Below, in pieces: positions 7,906 to 15,508 of a stretch of DNA of 64,000 nucleotides. Every line of letters starts with the position of its first letter. Position 1 is the stretch's first letter. Under the pieces are notes generated by a model. The model was not told where the DNA came from. It was given only the letters and a program-made list of their open reading frames with translations, and did not search any database. The DNA is taken from positions 992,001 to 1,056,000 of the forward strand of contig NZ_CP063982.1 of assembly GCF_022811525.1 (NCBI RefSeq), written 5' to 3'. Source of the DNA: Orrella daihaiensis. GTDB lineage: Bacteria; Pseudomonadota; Gammaproteobacteria; Burkholderiales; Burkholderiaceae_B. A program made the translations under genes and the position numbers.

Positions 7906-8988
7906 ATGGTCGATACAACAACTAGCAGCAGCCCCGGTATTGAACGCAGCATGAGTGACTGTATGCTCTCGTGCGTGGTGCCCGCTTTCAATGAACATGA
8001 CAACCTGGCGGTGTTGTTGCCTAAACTCAAAGTCGCCCTGCAAGGGTTGACCGACGCTTGGGAGGTTATCGTCGTTGACGATGGCAGCAGCGACAACACG
8101 TCTGATTTGATGGGCATGCTTTCACGTGAGCCAGGTATTCGGTATCTCCAACTCTCGCGCAATTTCGGTAAGGAAGCAGCGCTGACAGCTGGCATCGAAG
8201 CCGCTGAAGGGGACGCGGTGGTACTGATGGATGCTGATCTACAACATCCACCGGCACTGCTTAAACAAATGGTGCAGCGCTGGGAGACCGGCGTGGATAT
8301 GATTTACGCTGTGCGCGAAAGTCGTGAGGACGAACGCTGGGGCAAACGGATTGGAACGAAACTGTTCTATTCCCTGCTGCGTAGCGAGTCTGGCGTGCAA
8401 GTGCCACCGCACGCAGGCGATTTCAGGTTGATGGACCGCGCTGTGGTGACCGCGCTCATGCAATTGCCAGAGCGGGATCGATTCATGAAAGGTCTTTACG
8501 CTTGGGTTGGGTTTCGCAGCGAAGCGATACCATTTATGCCTGAAAGCAGGCTCTCGGGTAAAAGCCACTTCAGTGCTTGGCGTCTTTGGCGACTTGCCAT
8601 GGCAGGTTTGATGTCCTTCACCACCTGGCCATTACGCGCTGTGAGTGTGATGGGGTTCGTTGTCTCGATTTGTTCGTTTCTTTATGGCATATACATCGTG
8701 GGTGAGTTCATTCTGTACGACAACCCGGTTGATGGCTGGCCAACCATCGTGACGATTTTGTTGTTTTTCTCGGGGATTAATCTGCTCTCACTCGGTGTGG
8801 TCGGTGAATACATCGCCCGCGTTTTTAAAGAGGTCAAACACCGGCCGGTTTATCTGGTGCGCCAGTCAATGGGCGCGTCGGCCCGCACTGAACGCCCAGA
8901 AGCGGCTAAAGATAAACGTCAGCGCAGCCACGCCGACCAAAATGAGAGCGAGCAGGAACTCATACGGCAACAGAGTTTGTTTGAGTAG
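7906..8988 (+). CDS. Family 2 glycosyltransferase, ArnC/DPM1/GtrB-like (polyprenyl-phosphate sugar transferase)
   Basis: A 360-residue membrane-bound GT-A glycosyltransferase. The nucleotide-binding VVDDGSSDNT (about 57-66) and the DxD metal motif (Asp109, Asp111, followed by LQHPP) are clear. Two C-terminal transmembrane helices (about 245-270 and 280-305) place it with enzymes that load a sugar onto undecaprenyl phosphate at the inner face of the inner membrane. The conserved region ends near the RPVYLVR motif; the last 40 residues are charged and lie antisense to the gtrA-like gene. An internal ATG at 7951 is an alternative start. With the GtrA-like and YdjC-like neighbours it may form a lipid A or glycolipid modification module. 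Confidence 0.88.
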   Translation: MVDTTTSSSPGIERSMSDCMLSCVVPAFNEHDNLAVLLPKLKVALQGLTDAWEVIVVDDGSSDNTSDLMGMLSREPGIRYLQLSRNFGKEAALTAGIEAAEGDAVVLMDADLQHPPALLKQMVQRWETGVDMIYAVRESREDERWGKRIGTKLFYSLLRSESGVQVPPHAGDFRLMDRAVVTALMQLPERDRFMKGLYAWVGFRSEAIPFMPESRLSGKSHFSAWRLWRLAMAGLMSFTTWPLRAVSVMGFVVSICSFLYGIYIVGEFILYDNPVDGWPTIVTILLFFSGINLLSLGVVGEYIARVFKEVKHRPVYLVRQSMGASARTERPEAAKDKRQRSHADQNESEQELIRQQSLFE

Positions 8989-9264
8989 GAGTGCATAGGT
9001 TGCTTCGTTGATGGCAAAGCCGAATGCTGACAACAAAAAAAAGCGTCGGATGGCTTGAGTCACCCCGGTGCGTTGATGCCGAAACGTCAATTGATAGTGG
9101 CCAGTGAATGACACCCCAAACGCCACGAGCCAGCCAAAGAGATTGGCCACAAGCGGGGTAAGATAACCACCTGAAACTAACAGCACGACCACCACCCAAT
9201 GCACCAGAGCGGCGGTGGCACCGACCACGACGAACCAGGCAAGTTGGTGAGAGAGTTTTTTCAT
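8866..9264 (-). CDS. GtrA-like four-span membrane protein (putative polyprenyl-linked sugar flippase)
   Basis: A 132-residue protein with four predicted membrane helices and the family-typical segments FVVVGATAALVHW near the start and TFIFSRFWAF near the end. GtrA family proteins are thought to move undecaprenyl-phosphate-linked sugars across the inner membrane, working with a GtrB/ArnC-type transferase such as the gene it overlaps. The start at 9264 gives the usual length; an upstream ATG at 9327 would add 21 residues and overlap the next gene. Its last 40 codons lie antisense to the tail of the glycosyltransferase (123-base overlap), and its start codon overlaps that of the divergent deacetylase gene. 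Confidence 0.85.
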   Translation of the reverse strand: MKKLSHQLAWFVVVGATAALVHWVVVVLLVSGGYLTPLVANLFGWLVAFGVSFTGHYQLTFRHQRTGVTQAIRRFFLLSAFGFAINEATYALLLKQTLLPYEFLLALILVGVAALTFIFSRFWAFSAGRRAH

Positions 9265-10135
9265 GGGCAGTGATGCAATCAGTTCTGAGGCAGTTCGTTC
9301 AAGTGCAGACAGCAAGGTCATTGCCATCTGTGCGGATGATTATGGGGTTGATCTCCATGTCGATCGTGCCATTGTAGACCTCGCCAGGATCGGTCGGTTA
9401 ACAGCCACGAGTGTGCTCGTGGATGCCCGGATCAGTGATCAATCGCGCGCGGCGCTCCAAGCGCTGGAAATTGACATCGGTTTGCATCTGAATTTCACAG
9501 AAGAGCTCGGTGATTTGTCGGCCGATACCGTGATGCCATTGGGCCAGTTGATTCTGCGTGCACAAACGCGTTGCTTGTCACGCCGCTGGGTGCGACAGAA
9601 TATAGAGCGTCAATTGAACCGCTTCGAAGCCCTGCTTGGACGTACTCCCGACTATGTTGATGGTCATTTGCATGTGCATCAATTACCCATCATTGGCGAT
9701 GAGTTGTTGGCTGCTTTGCGTGATCGCCAACTGCCAGCCGGTTTTTGGGTGCGCGATACGCGCGCCGGGGAATTGTCTGACTCGCCGTGGTCGGAGCGAT
9801 TCAAGTCATGGGTGGTTGGCAATCTTGGCATGCATCGACTCACGCTAAACGCTGCTTCGCAAGGCATTCACACGAACCGGGGCTTTTTTGGGGTTTATGA
9901 CTTCACCAAGTCACACCGCCCATTTATTGAAATGATGCGTGCTTGGCTAGCTCATGCGGTCCCGGGCGCGTTGATCATGACCCACCCATCCAAGCAAGCG
10001 TTGCCGGGCGATCCGATTGGACAAGCCCGTGTTGACGAATACCAGATCCTGGCGAGCGATGCCTTTGGCCATTTGTTGCAACAACAGGGTGTCAGGCTTG
10101 CGCGCAGTTCTCAGGCGCTGTCATCCTTGCCGTAG
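9263..10135 (+). CDS. YdjC/ChbG (NaxD-like) family carbohydrate deacetylase
   Basis: A 290-residue metal-dependent deacetylase of the YdjC family. Metal-binding residues are visible in CADDYG (Asp25-Asp26) and in the VDGHLHVHQLP motif, with a GLHLNFTEE segment between them. ChbG deacetylates chito-oligosaccharides, and Francisella NaxD deacetylates undecaprenyl-phosphate GalNAc for lipid A decoration. The adjacent ArnC-like transferase and GtrA-like protein favour the NaxD-type role, which is an inference. The ATG at 9263 is the only ATG before the conserved core, with GGTGAGAGAG upstream. The 3' end overlaps convergent queH by 25 bases. Confidence 0.85.
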   Translation: MGSDAISSEAVRSSADSKVIAICADDYGVDLHVDRAIVDLARIGRLTATSVLVDARISDQSRAALQALEIDIGLHLNFTEELGDLSADTVMPLGQLILRAQTRCLSRRWVRQNIERQLNRFEALLGRTPDYVDGHLHVHQLPIIGDELLAALRDRQLPAGFWVRDTRAGELSDSPWSERFKSWVVGNLGMHRLTLNAASQGIHTNRGFFGVYDFTKSHRPFIEMMRAWLAHAVPGALIMTHPSKQALPGDPIGQARVDEYQILASDAFGHLLQQQGVRLARSSQALSSLP

Positions 10136-10791
10136 AATTTCACGCCGATCTTGATGCGTTCTCGACCCTGGGCGCGGCGATGGCGGTTGGTGTCGCGCAG
10201 CGAATAGACGCAACCGCAGTACTCTTGCTGATAGAACTCTTCGCGCTTGCTGATTTCAATCATGCGCTGCGAGCCGCCGTGCTTGCGCCAGTTGTAGGTC
10301 CAGTAGACCAGATCCTCGTAACGCGCGGCAGCGCGTTCGCCACAGCCGTTGATCTGATTCATGTCTTTCCAGCGTGATATGCCCAGTGAGCTCGTGATGG
10401 TGTCATAGCCATGCTCGTGGGCGTAAAGTGCTGTGCGTTCAAACCGCATGTCAAAGCATTTGGTGCAACGCTCCCCACGTTCGGGCTCGTTTTCCAGGCC
10501 CTTGATGCGCTCAAACCAGTTATCAACATCGTAGTCCGCGTCGATAAATCGGATGCCATGCCGCTCGGCAAACCGGATGTTTTCCTGCTTGCGGATTTCG
10601 TATTCCTTGACCGGATGGATATTGGGGTTGTAGAAAAAAATGTCGTAGTCAATGCCCGAGGCGAGCATGGCTTCCATCACCTCGCCAGAGCAGGGGGCGC
10701 AGCAAGAATGCAACAACACTTTGCGGCGGCCGTCAGGCAGTTGCAAGCTTGGGCGTAGAGGATCGGTCGGATCTGTCATGAGTTGATCCAT
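10111..10791 (-). CDS. queH: Epoxyqueuosine reductase QueH
   Basis: A 226-residue QueH (DUF208) protein that reduces epoxyqueuosine to queuosine in tRNA, the last step of queuosine synthesis and an alternative to QueG. The iron-sulfur and metal cysteines are present: the SCCAPCSGE motif near residue 30, ERCTKCFDMR in the middle, and YCGCVYS near the C-terminus. The conserved GISRWKDMNQINGCG segment is also seen. An ATG four codons inside (MTDPTD) is an equally plausible start. The gene is divergent from the sulfide:quinone oxidoreductase gene and overlaps the convergent YdjC-like gene at its 3' end. Confidence 0.93.
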   Translation of the reverse strand: MDQLMTDPTDPLRPSLQLPDGRRKVLLHSCCAPCSGEVMEAMLASGIDYDIFFYNPNIHPVKEYEIRKQENIRFAERHGIRFIDADYDVDNWFERIKGLENEPERGERCTKCFDMRFERTALYAHEHGYDTITSSLGISRWKDMNQINGCGERAAARYEDLVYWTYNWRKHGGSQRMIEISKREEFYQQEYCGCVYSLRDTNRHRRAQGRERIKIGVKFYGKDDSA

Positions 10792-10796
10792 CTCAA
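10783..10796. promoter_or_regulatory. FNR-box-like sequence at the queH start
   Basis: TTGAT-CCAT-CTCAA agrees with TTGAT-N4-ATCAA at nine of ten positions. It covers the first ATG of queH and lies 127 bases upstream of the divergent sulfide:quinone oxidoreductase start. It could be a coincidence; if it works, the true queH start would be the ATG four codons downstream. Confidence 0.35.
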
Positions 10797-10916
10797 TTAA
10801 TCTAAGTCAAGTCCATATTTTAATGCCTCTAATGGATTGATCCAACGTCAGCCGATCAGTTTGGTGGGCACTGTGTTGATCGTCCGAGTGTTTCATATTT
10901 ATTGGTGGAGGCAGTC

Positions 10917-12203
10917 ATGGAGCGTCGAGCATTTTTAGCAGGAGCAGCCGCTTTGGCGGCAGCAGGTTGGGGACCACCCGTGGTGGCTAAATCAGACGCC
11001 AAAGCGCGAGTGGTGATTGCCGGTGCTGGCGCGGCCGGTCTGTCGATTGCGTCAAGAGTCGCGCGACAGATGCCCAACGCCACCATCACGATTTTCGATG
11101 CGCGTCGTGATCATTATTTTCAACCGGGCTGGACGCTGGTGGGCGCTGGTTGGTGGAAGCCCGGTCAGACAGTTGAGTCCACCAAACGCTACATTCCCTC
11201 AGGCGTGAAGTGGGTGGAGCAAAGCATCATCGAGTTCAATCCTGACGCCAATGAAGTCACCGACGCCAGCGGTCAAAAGCACGCCTATGACTGGCTGTTT
11301 GTGGCAACTGGCTTGTCGCTCGATTACGACCAGATTCAAGGCATGAGCCGGGATTTGATCGGCATTAAAGGCATTGCCAGCATTTATGCGGGGCCAGAAG
11401 CCGCTGCGGCCTCAGCCAAGGTAATCGATGAGTACATTCAGAAGGGTGGCGTGTCGCTGTTTGGACGACCAGCGACCGACATGAAATGTGCCGGTGCACC
11501 GCTTAAGATGACTTTCATCACCGAAGACAAAGCCACGCGGGCGGGTCGTCGCGCGGATTGCCAGATTCGCTATGCCGCGCACAATCAGGGTTTGTTTGCT
11601 GTCCCGGTGGTCGATGTGCGCGTCAAGGAAATGTTTGCAGAGCGCGGCATTGAGCCGCTCTATAGCCATGTGATCCACAGCCTGGATGCCGACGCCAAGA
11701 AAGCCACCTACCAGACGCCCAACGGCTTGGTGACGCTGGACTACGACATGATTCACGTGATTCCCCCGATGAGTGCGCCGCCTTCGGTTCGCAATAGCCC
11801 GCTGGCCTGGCAGACTGGGTCACAAGCACCCGGTGGTTGGGTTGAGGTTGACCAAACGACCTTGCGCAGCCCGCGTTATCCGAACGTATTTGCCGTGGGT
11901 GATGTTGCTGGCGTACCCAAGGGTAAAACCGCTGCCAGTGTGAAGTTCCAGGTCCCCGTGGCGGTAGACCACATGGTGGCAGCTGCCAACGGCATTGAGT
12001 CTCCCAAGCTTTACAACGGTTACACCTCTTGTCCGATGGTCACAGGACTCGGTAAAGCCATGCTGATCGAGTTTGACTATGAGAACAACCTCGTGCCCTC
12101 ATTCCCGTTCATCGATCCGCTGAAGGAATTGTGGGTGTCTTGGTTTATTGAAGAAAAAGCGCTGCTTGGCACCTATAAGGCCATGTTGCGCGGCTACGCC
12201 TGA
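10917..12203 (+). CDS. Sulfide:quinone oxidoreductase, type II-like, with Tat signal
   Basis: A 428-residue FAD flavoprotein. The N-terminal twin-arginine motif (ERRAFLAGAAALAAAG) suggests export to the periplasmic side of the inner membrane. The FAD-binding VVIAGAGAAGLS follows at about 32-43, then HYFQPGWTLVGAG, which is typical of type II sulfide:quinone oxidoreductases. The redox pair is Cys191 (in KCAGAP) and Cys372 (in YTSCPMVTG), equivalent to the two catalytic cysteines of the mitochondrial enzyme. It should oxidise sulfide to sulfane sulfur and reduce ubiquinone. The ATG at 10917 is preferred because GGAGG lies six bases upstream; an ATG at 10902 is less well placed. A small membrane protein gene follows. 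Confidence 0.88.
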   Translation: MERRAFLAGAAALAAAGWGPPVVAKSDAKARVVIAGAGAAGLSIASRVARQMPNATITIFDARRDHYFQPGWTLVGAGWWKPGQTVESTKRYIPSGVKWVEQSIIEFNPDANEVTDASGQKHAYDWLFVATGLSLDYDQIQGMSRDLIGIKGIASIYAGPEAAAASAKVIDEYIQKGGVSLFGRPATDMKCAGAPLKMTFITEDKATRAGRRADCQIRYAAHNQGLFAVPVVDVRVKEMFAERGIEPLYSHVIHSLDADAKKATYQTPNGLVTLDYDMIHVIPPMSAPPSVRNSPLAWQTGSQAPGGWVEVDQTTLRSPRYPNVFAVGDVAGVPKGKTAASVKFQVPVAVDHMVAAANGIESPKLYNGYTSCPMVTGLGKAMLIEFDYENNLVPSFPFIDPLKELWVSWFIEEKALLGTYKAMLRGYA

Positions 12204-12217
12204 TATGGGGATGCGTC

Positions 12218-12574
12218 ATGGAAGAAATTAGTGTTGCGATGATTGTGGTTACCCTTTGGGAGACCTTTGGGTGGCTGTTTGTGGTCGGGGCTGTGCTTGC
12301 TGTGGTGATGTTGTTTCTGTTGTTCAAATCCTTTGTCAGACGCCGCGCAGGACATCAACCGTTTGCGAAGTTGTTCTGGCGCGGTGTGGTGGTCATGCTG
12401 ATCGCAGCAGCCATCCTCACGCCGTTTGTGCCATTGTGGACACTGGCGCCGATTGGCGACCTACGCGGCCCCGTCGACTATGTGATCGCCTATGCCATGG
12501 CGCTTGCCCCGGCAGCTGTGATCGGTGTGCTTTGGGTGTATTTCAGTGCGCTGTCCACACCCAAAGCTTCCTAG
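12218..12574 (+). CDS. Three-span membrane protein, function unknown
   Basis: A 118-residue hydrophobic protein with three predicted helices (about 7-34, 50-72 and 86-108) and a basic loop (VRRRAGHQP) after the first. It lies 14 bases after the sulfide:quinone oxidoreductase gene and is probably cotranscribed, so it might help anchor or serve that enzyme. I do not recognise a characterised family. Its stop codon overlaps the end of convergent glnE by four bases. Confidence 0.75.
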   Translation: MEEISVAMIVVTLWETFGWLFVVGAVLAVVMLFLLFKSFVRRRAGHQPFAKLFWRGVVVMLIAAAILTPFVPLWTLAPIGDLRGPVDYVIAYAMALAPAAVIGVLWVYFSALSTPKAS

Positions 12575-15429
12575 GTTGCTGACCCCAACACCGCATCCCA
12601 GAGCCGTCTGACGGCGGTTTTGACGGTTTGCATCTCCGCCAAGGGCACTCGTGCCTTGTCGGCGCCCTGCAGTCGCAGGGCGTGTTGGCGTTTGCGCAGC
12701 ACGCGGTAGGCATCGATGGCTCCCTGGGCAATCTCTTGACCGATTAGGCCGAGTCTGCCGGCAATCCCCAAAAGCGCGATATTGCCCAGGTTCGGTATTA
12801 ATGCCGGGTGAGTCCGAGCATGGCAAAGCACCAGGTACTGTGTGACGAACTCCAGATCCACCATGCCGCCAGGATCATGTTTCAAGTCAAACAGTTCACT
12901 TTTGTTGGGATGACCATCGCTGATTTTTTGACGCATTTCACGCACATCATCAGCGAGCTTTTTAGGGTCGCGCGCCATGCAAAGCACTTCCTGGCGGATC
13001 GCCTCAAATGCCTGACCAACCGCAGCATCTCCCGCGGCAAACCGTGCCCGTGTAATGGCCTGGTGCTCCCAGGCCCAGGCATGCTCAGACTGATAGGTTC
13101 TGAAGGCTTCGATGGAGACGGTCAATAAGCCCGCGTCACCATCGGGACGCAGGCGTAAATCTACCTCATACAAACGGCCCGACGAAGTCATGGTAGAGAG
13201 CCAGGATGTCAAGCGCCTGGCCAATTTGGTGTAACGTTCCGCGGCCTCTGGATCTGGATCGTCAAACAGATAAACCAAGTCCAGGTCCGATGAGTAGCCC
13301 AATTCCTTGCCGCCTAACTTGCCGTAGGCGATGATCGCGAAACGAGGCGCCGGCGTGTCACCGGGCTCAGTACGCAGCACCAGGGGCCAGACGCGTTCGA
13401 TGGTCTGGGCCAGCAGCAAATCAGCCAGCGCGGAGAGTTGGTCAGCGAGTGCCTCAACGGACAGCACGCCGGCCAAGTCCTGAGCCAGCAGCTGGAAACT
13501 TAACTGCCGCTGCAAGTCACGCATCAAATTCATTTGCTGTTCGACATCGGCTTGTCCATCAGCCAGCACAGATGCATCCATGTCGGCTTTTAAATTCACC
13601 TTGACCCGCTCGAAGTCGATCGGCTCCATCAACGTGCCCCAGTCAATCAGGCTATCGAGCACAACCGGGTTCTGAATCACGTACTGCGCCGCCCAGGGGC
13701 TGGCAGCCATGATGCGTGCCACCCGCGCCAGGGTCTCTGGGTATTCGATTAACAGTGCCAGGTAGGCGCTGCGTTGTGCGATCGTTTCAATCAAGTCCAG
13801 CAAGCGCACCATGGTAGTCGCTGGTGCCTCTGTGTTCAGTGCCGAGCGCATCAGTAGCGGCAGCAGATCGTCCACGCGTTGACGGCTCTGTGACGGCAAT
13901 CCGCGGATACGATGGCTATCCAGGAAAGAGTCGATCCGCTGTTTCAGGGGGTTCGCATCATCGCCGAACAGTTCAAATAACTCGGGTACATCTTTGCCCG
14001 CACTGGCCAGTGCGGCTGTTTGAGCAGGATCGGCGCTTTGATCGTCCGATGTGGCCGTAGGGTGGGCCTGGTGGCTACCAGCCGCCACAGGCTCATCGCC
14101 TGATAGGCCTGCAATTCGAAACGCGTCACGAAACATGGCGGCCACCGCGGTCCGATGACCAGTCAGTGTGCCCTCAAAATCTGTCGGTATCATGCCAAGC
14201 GCGTTTGCCAGCGCGATCCTGAGTTCGGGGTCGCTGGGCAACAAATGGGTCTGGGCGTCTTCGCGATACTGCAGGGCATGCTCGACCCGTCGCAAGAATT
14301 CATAAGCTTGGCTCAGTTCCTTGGCGGTGGATTCAGGCAACAGCCCCGCGCGTGCCTGAGCCTGCAATGCTTGCAATAACGGCCGTTGTTGCAATGCCGG
14401 CATCTTACCGCCCCGAATGAGTTGGGTTAACTGCACCACGAACTCGATTTCCCGAATGCCACCATTGCCGAGTTTGATGTTGTGTTCGGTATCAATACCT
14501 TGGCGTGCTGAGGCACGACGTTGCCAGTCCTGGCGAATTCGTTCGCGTAAGTCCCGCAGGGCCGATAAAGCATCAAAATCAAAGTACTTGCGATAGACAA
14601 ATGGCACACGCATGCTTTCGACATGTTGCTGCGCCATGCTCACATCGCTGTCGGCGAAATACTTCGCCGGCATCAGGCGACCCTTGAGCCAGGCGTAGCG
14701 TTCCCATTCCCGTCCCTGGGTAAATAAGTACTGCTCAAAGGCATCGAGGCTCCAGGCCAGTGGTCCTGAATCGCCGTCAGGGCGCAGACGCAAATCGGTA
14801 CGAAATACATGACCGTTTTCATCTGGTTCCGAAATGATCGGCATCATGCGCCGGGTGACATTCCCAAAAAACTCGTGGTGGGAAATCGGTCGTGCCCCGG
14901 TGGTTTCTCCCTCTTCACTGTAGAGCATGATGAGGTCAATATCAGATGAGACATTGAGTTCACCGCCCCCGAGCTTGCCCATCCCGATAATGATCATTTC
15001 CATGGGCCGCCCGGTGCTGGCATCCACAGGGGCGCCGTGGCGCGAGACCATTTCCTGCATGACACTGCGATAGGCTTGTTCTACAGCGATGTCGGCTAAT
15101 TCAGTCATGGCACCGGTCACCTCAGACAAGTTTGCCTGACCAGCCAGATCGCGCACCATCACCGAGAAAAACACTCGCTCGCGTAGCTTTCTGAGAACCC
15201 GTCGGCAGTCTGCGACTGAGAGCACAGCATCTTTTAAGGCGCAACCGGCGAGTTCCTCAAACCATGCGTGAATTTGCGCAGTTGAGACTTCAAGCTTGCA
15301 AGCTTGCGCGAGCCAGGCTTGTAAATCCGGGCTGGCCTGTAGGCGACGACGTAAAGCACCAGACCAGGCCGAGGCGGTTTGCAAAATATCTTCTCGCATA
15401 AGATTTTCTTGGTGTCCCGGTTCAATCAT
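12571..15429 (-). CDS. glnE: Bifunctional glutamine synthetase adenylyltransferase/adenylyl-removing enzyme
   Basis: A 952-residue protein with the two nucleotidyltransferase modules of GlnE. The N-terminal adenylyl-removing half has GGGELNVSSDIDLIML with its DxD pair. The C-terminal adenylyltransferase half has KLGGKELGYSSDLDLVYLF. Linker and helical regulatory domains separate them. GlnE adds or removes AMP on glutamine synthetase in response to PII, tuning nitrogen assimilation in the cytoplasm. The first ATG (15429) is given; an ATG ten codons later (MREDILQTA) is also possible and no clear ribosome-binding site decides. The gene is divergent from yhdP, with overlapping palindromes between them. 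Confidence 0.96.
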   Translation of the reverse strand: MIEPGHQENLMREDILQTASAWSGALRRRLQASPDLQAWLAQACKLEVSTAQIHAWFEELAGCALKDAVLSVADCRRVLRKLRERVFFSVMVRDLAGQANLSEVTGAMTELADIAVEQAYRSVMQEMVSRHGAPVDASTGRPMEMIIIGMGKLGGGELNVSSDIDLIMLYSEEGETTGARPISHHEFFGNVTRRMMPIISEPDENGHVFRTDLRLRPDGDSGPLAWSLDAFEQYLFTQGREWERYAWLKGRLMPAKYFADSDVSMAQQHVESMRVPFVYRKYFDFDALSALRDLRERIRQDWQRRASARQGIDTEHNIKLGNGGIREIEFVVQLTQLIRGGKMPALQQRPLLQALQAQARAGLLPESTAKELSQAYEFLRRVEHALQYREDAQTHLLPSDPELRIALANALGMIPTDFEGTLTGHRTAVAAMFRDAFRIAGLSGDEPVAAGSHQAHPTATSDDQSADPAQTAALASAGKDVPELFELFGDDANPLKQRIDSFLDSHRIRGLPSQSRQRVDDLLPLLMRSALNTEAPATTMVRLLDLIETIAQRSAYLALLIEYPETLARVARIMAASPWAAQYVIQNPVVLDSLIDWGTLMEPIDFERVKVNLKADMDASVLADGQADVEQQMNLMRDLQRQLSFQLLAQDLAGVLSVEALADQLSALADLLLAQTIERVWPLVLRTEPGDTPAPRFAIIAYGKLGGKELGYSSDLDLVYLFDDPDPEAAERYTKLARRLTSWLSTMTSSGRLYEVDLRLRPDGDAGLLTVSIEAFRTYQSEHAWAWEHQAITRARFAAGDAAVGQAFEAIRQEVLCMARDPKKLADDVREMRQKISDGHPNKSELFDLKHDPGGMVDLEFVTQYLVLCHARTHPALIPNLGNIALLGIAGRLGLIGQEIAQGAIDAYRVLRKRQHALRLQGADKARVPLAEMQTVKTAVRRLWDAVLGSAT

Positions 15430-15460
15430 GAGGCAGACGAGCCGCTCATTGAAGACCTGC

Positions 15461-15494
15461 TATAAAACAAGGTTACTGTAACAGTTAGCTGTTA
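15461..15494. promoter_or_regulatory. Extended -10 and overlapping palindromes between glnE and yhdP
   Basis: TGCTATAAA (extended -10 at 15461-15466, reading towards yhdP) is followed by two overlapping inverted repeats: GTTAC-T-GTAAC (15472-15482) and TAACAG-TTAG-CTGTTA (15479-15494). The arrangement, a -10 element with palindromes just downstream, is what an operator-controlled promoter looks like. No convincing -35 is present. Confidence 0.45.
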
Positions 15495-15508
15495 GATTCA
15501 ACCCTTAA

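Noticed and set aside
10917..12203. Damaged sulfide:quinone oxidoreductase lacking a third catalytic cysteine
   Set aside because: Type II enzymes use two cysteines, and both equivalents (Cys191, Cys372) are present, so the gene is intact.
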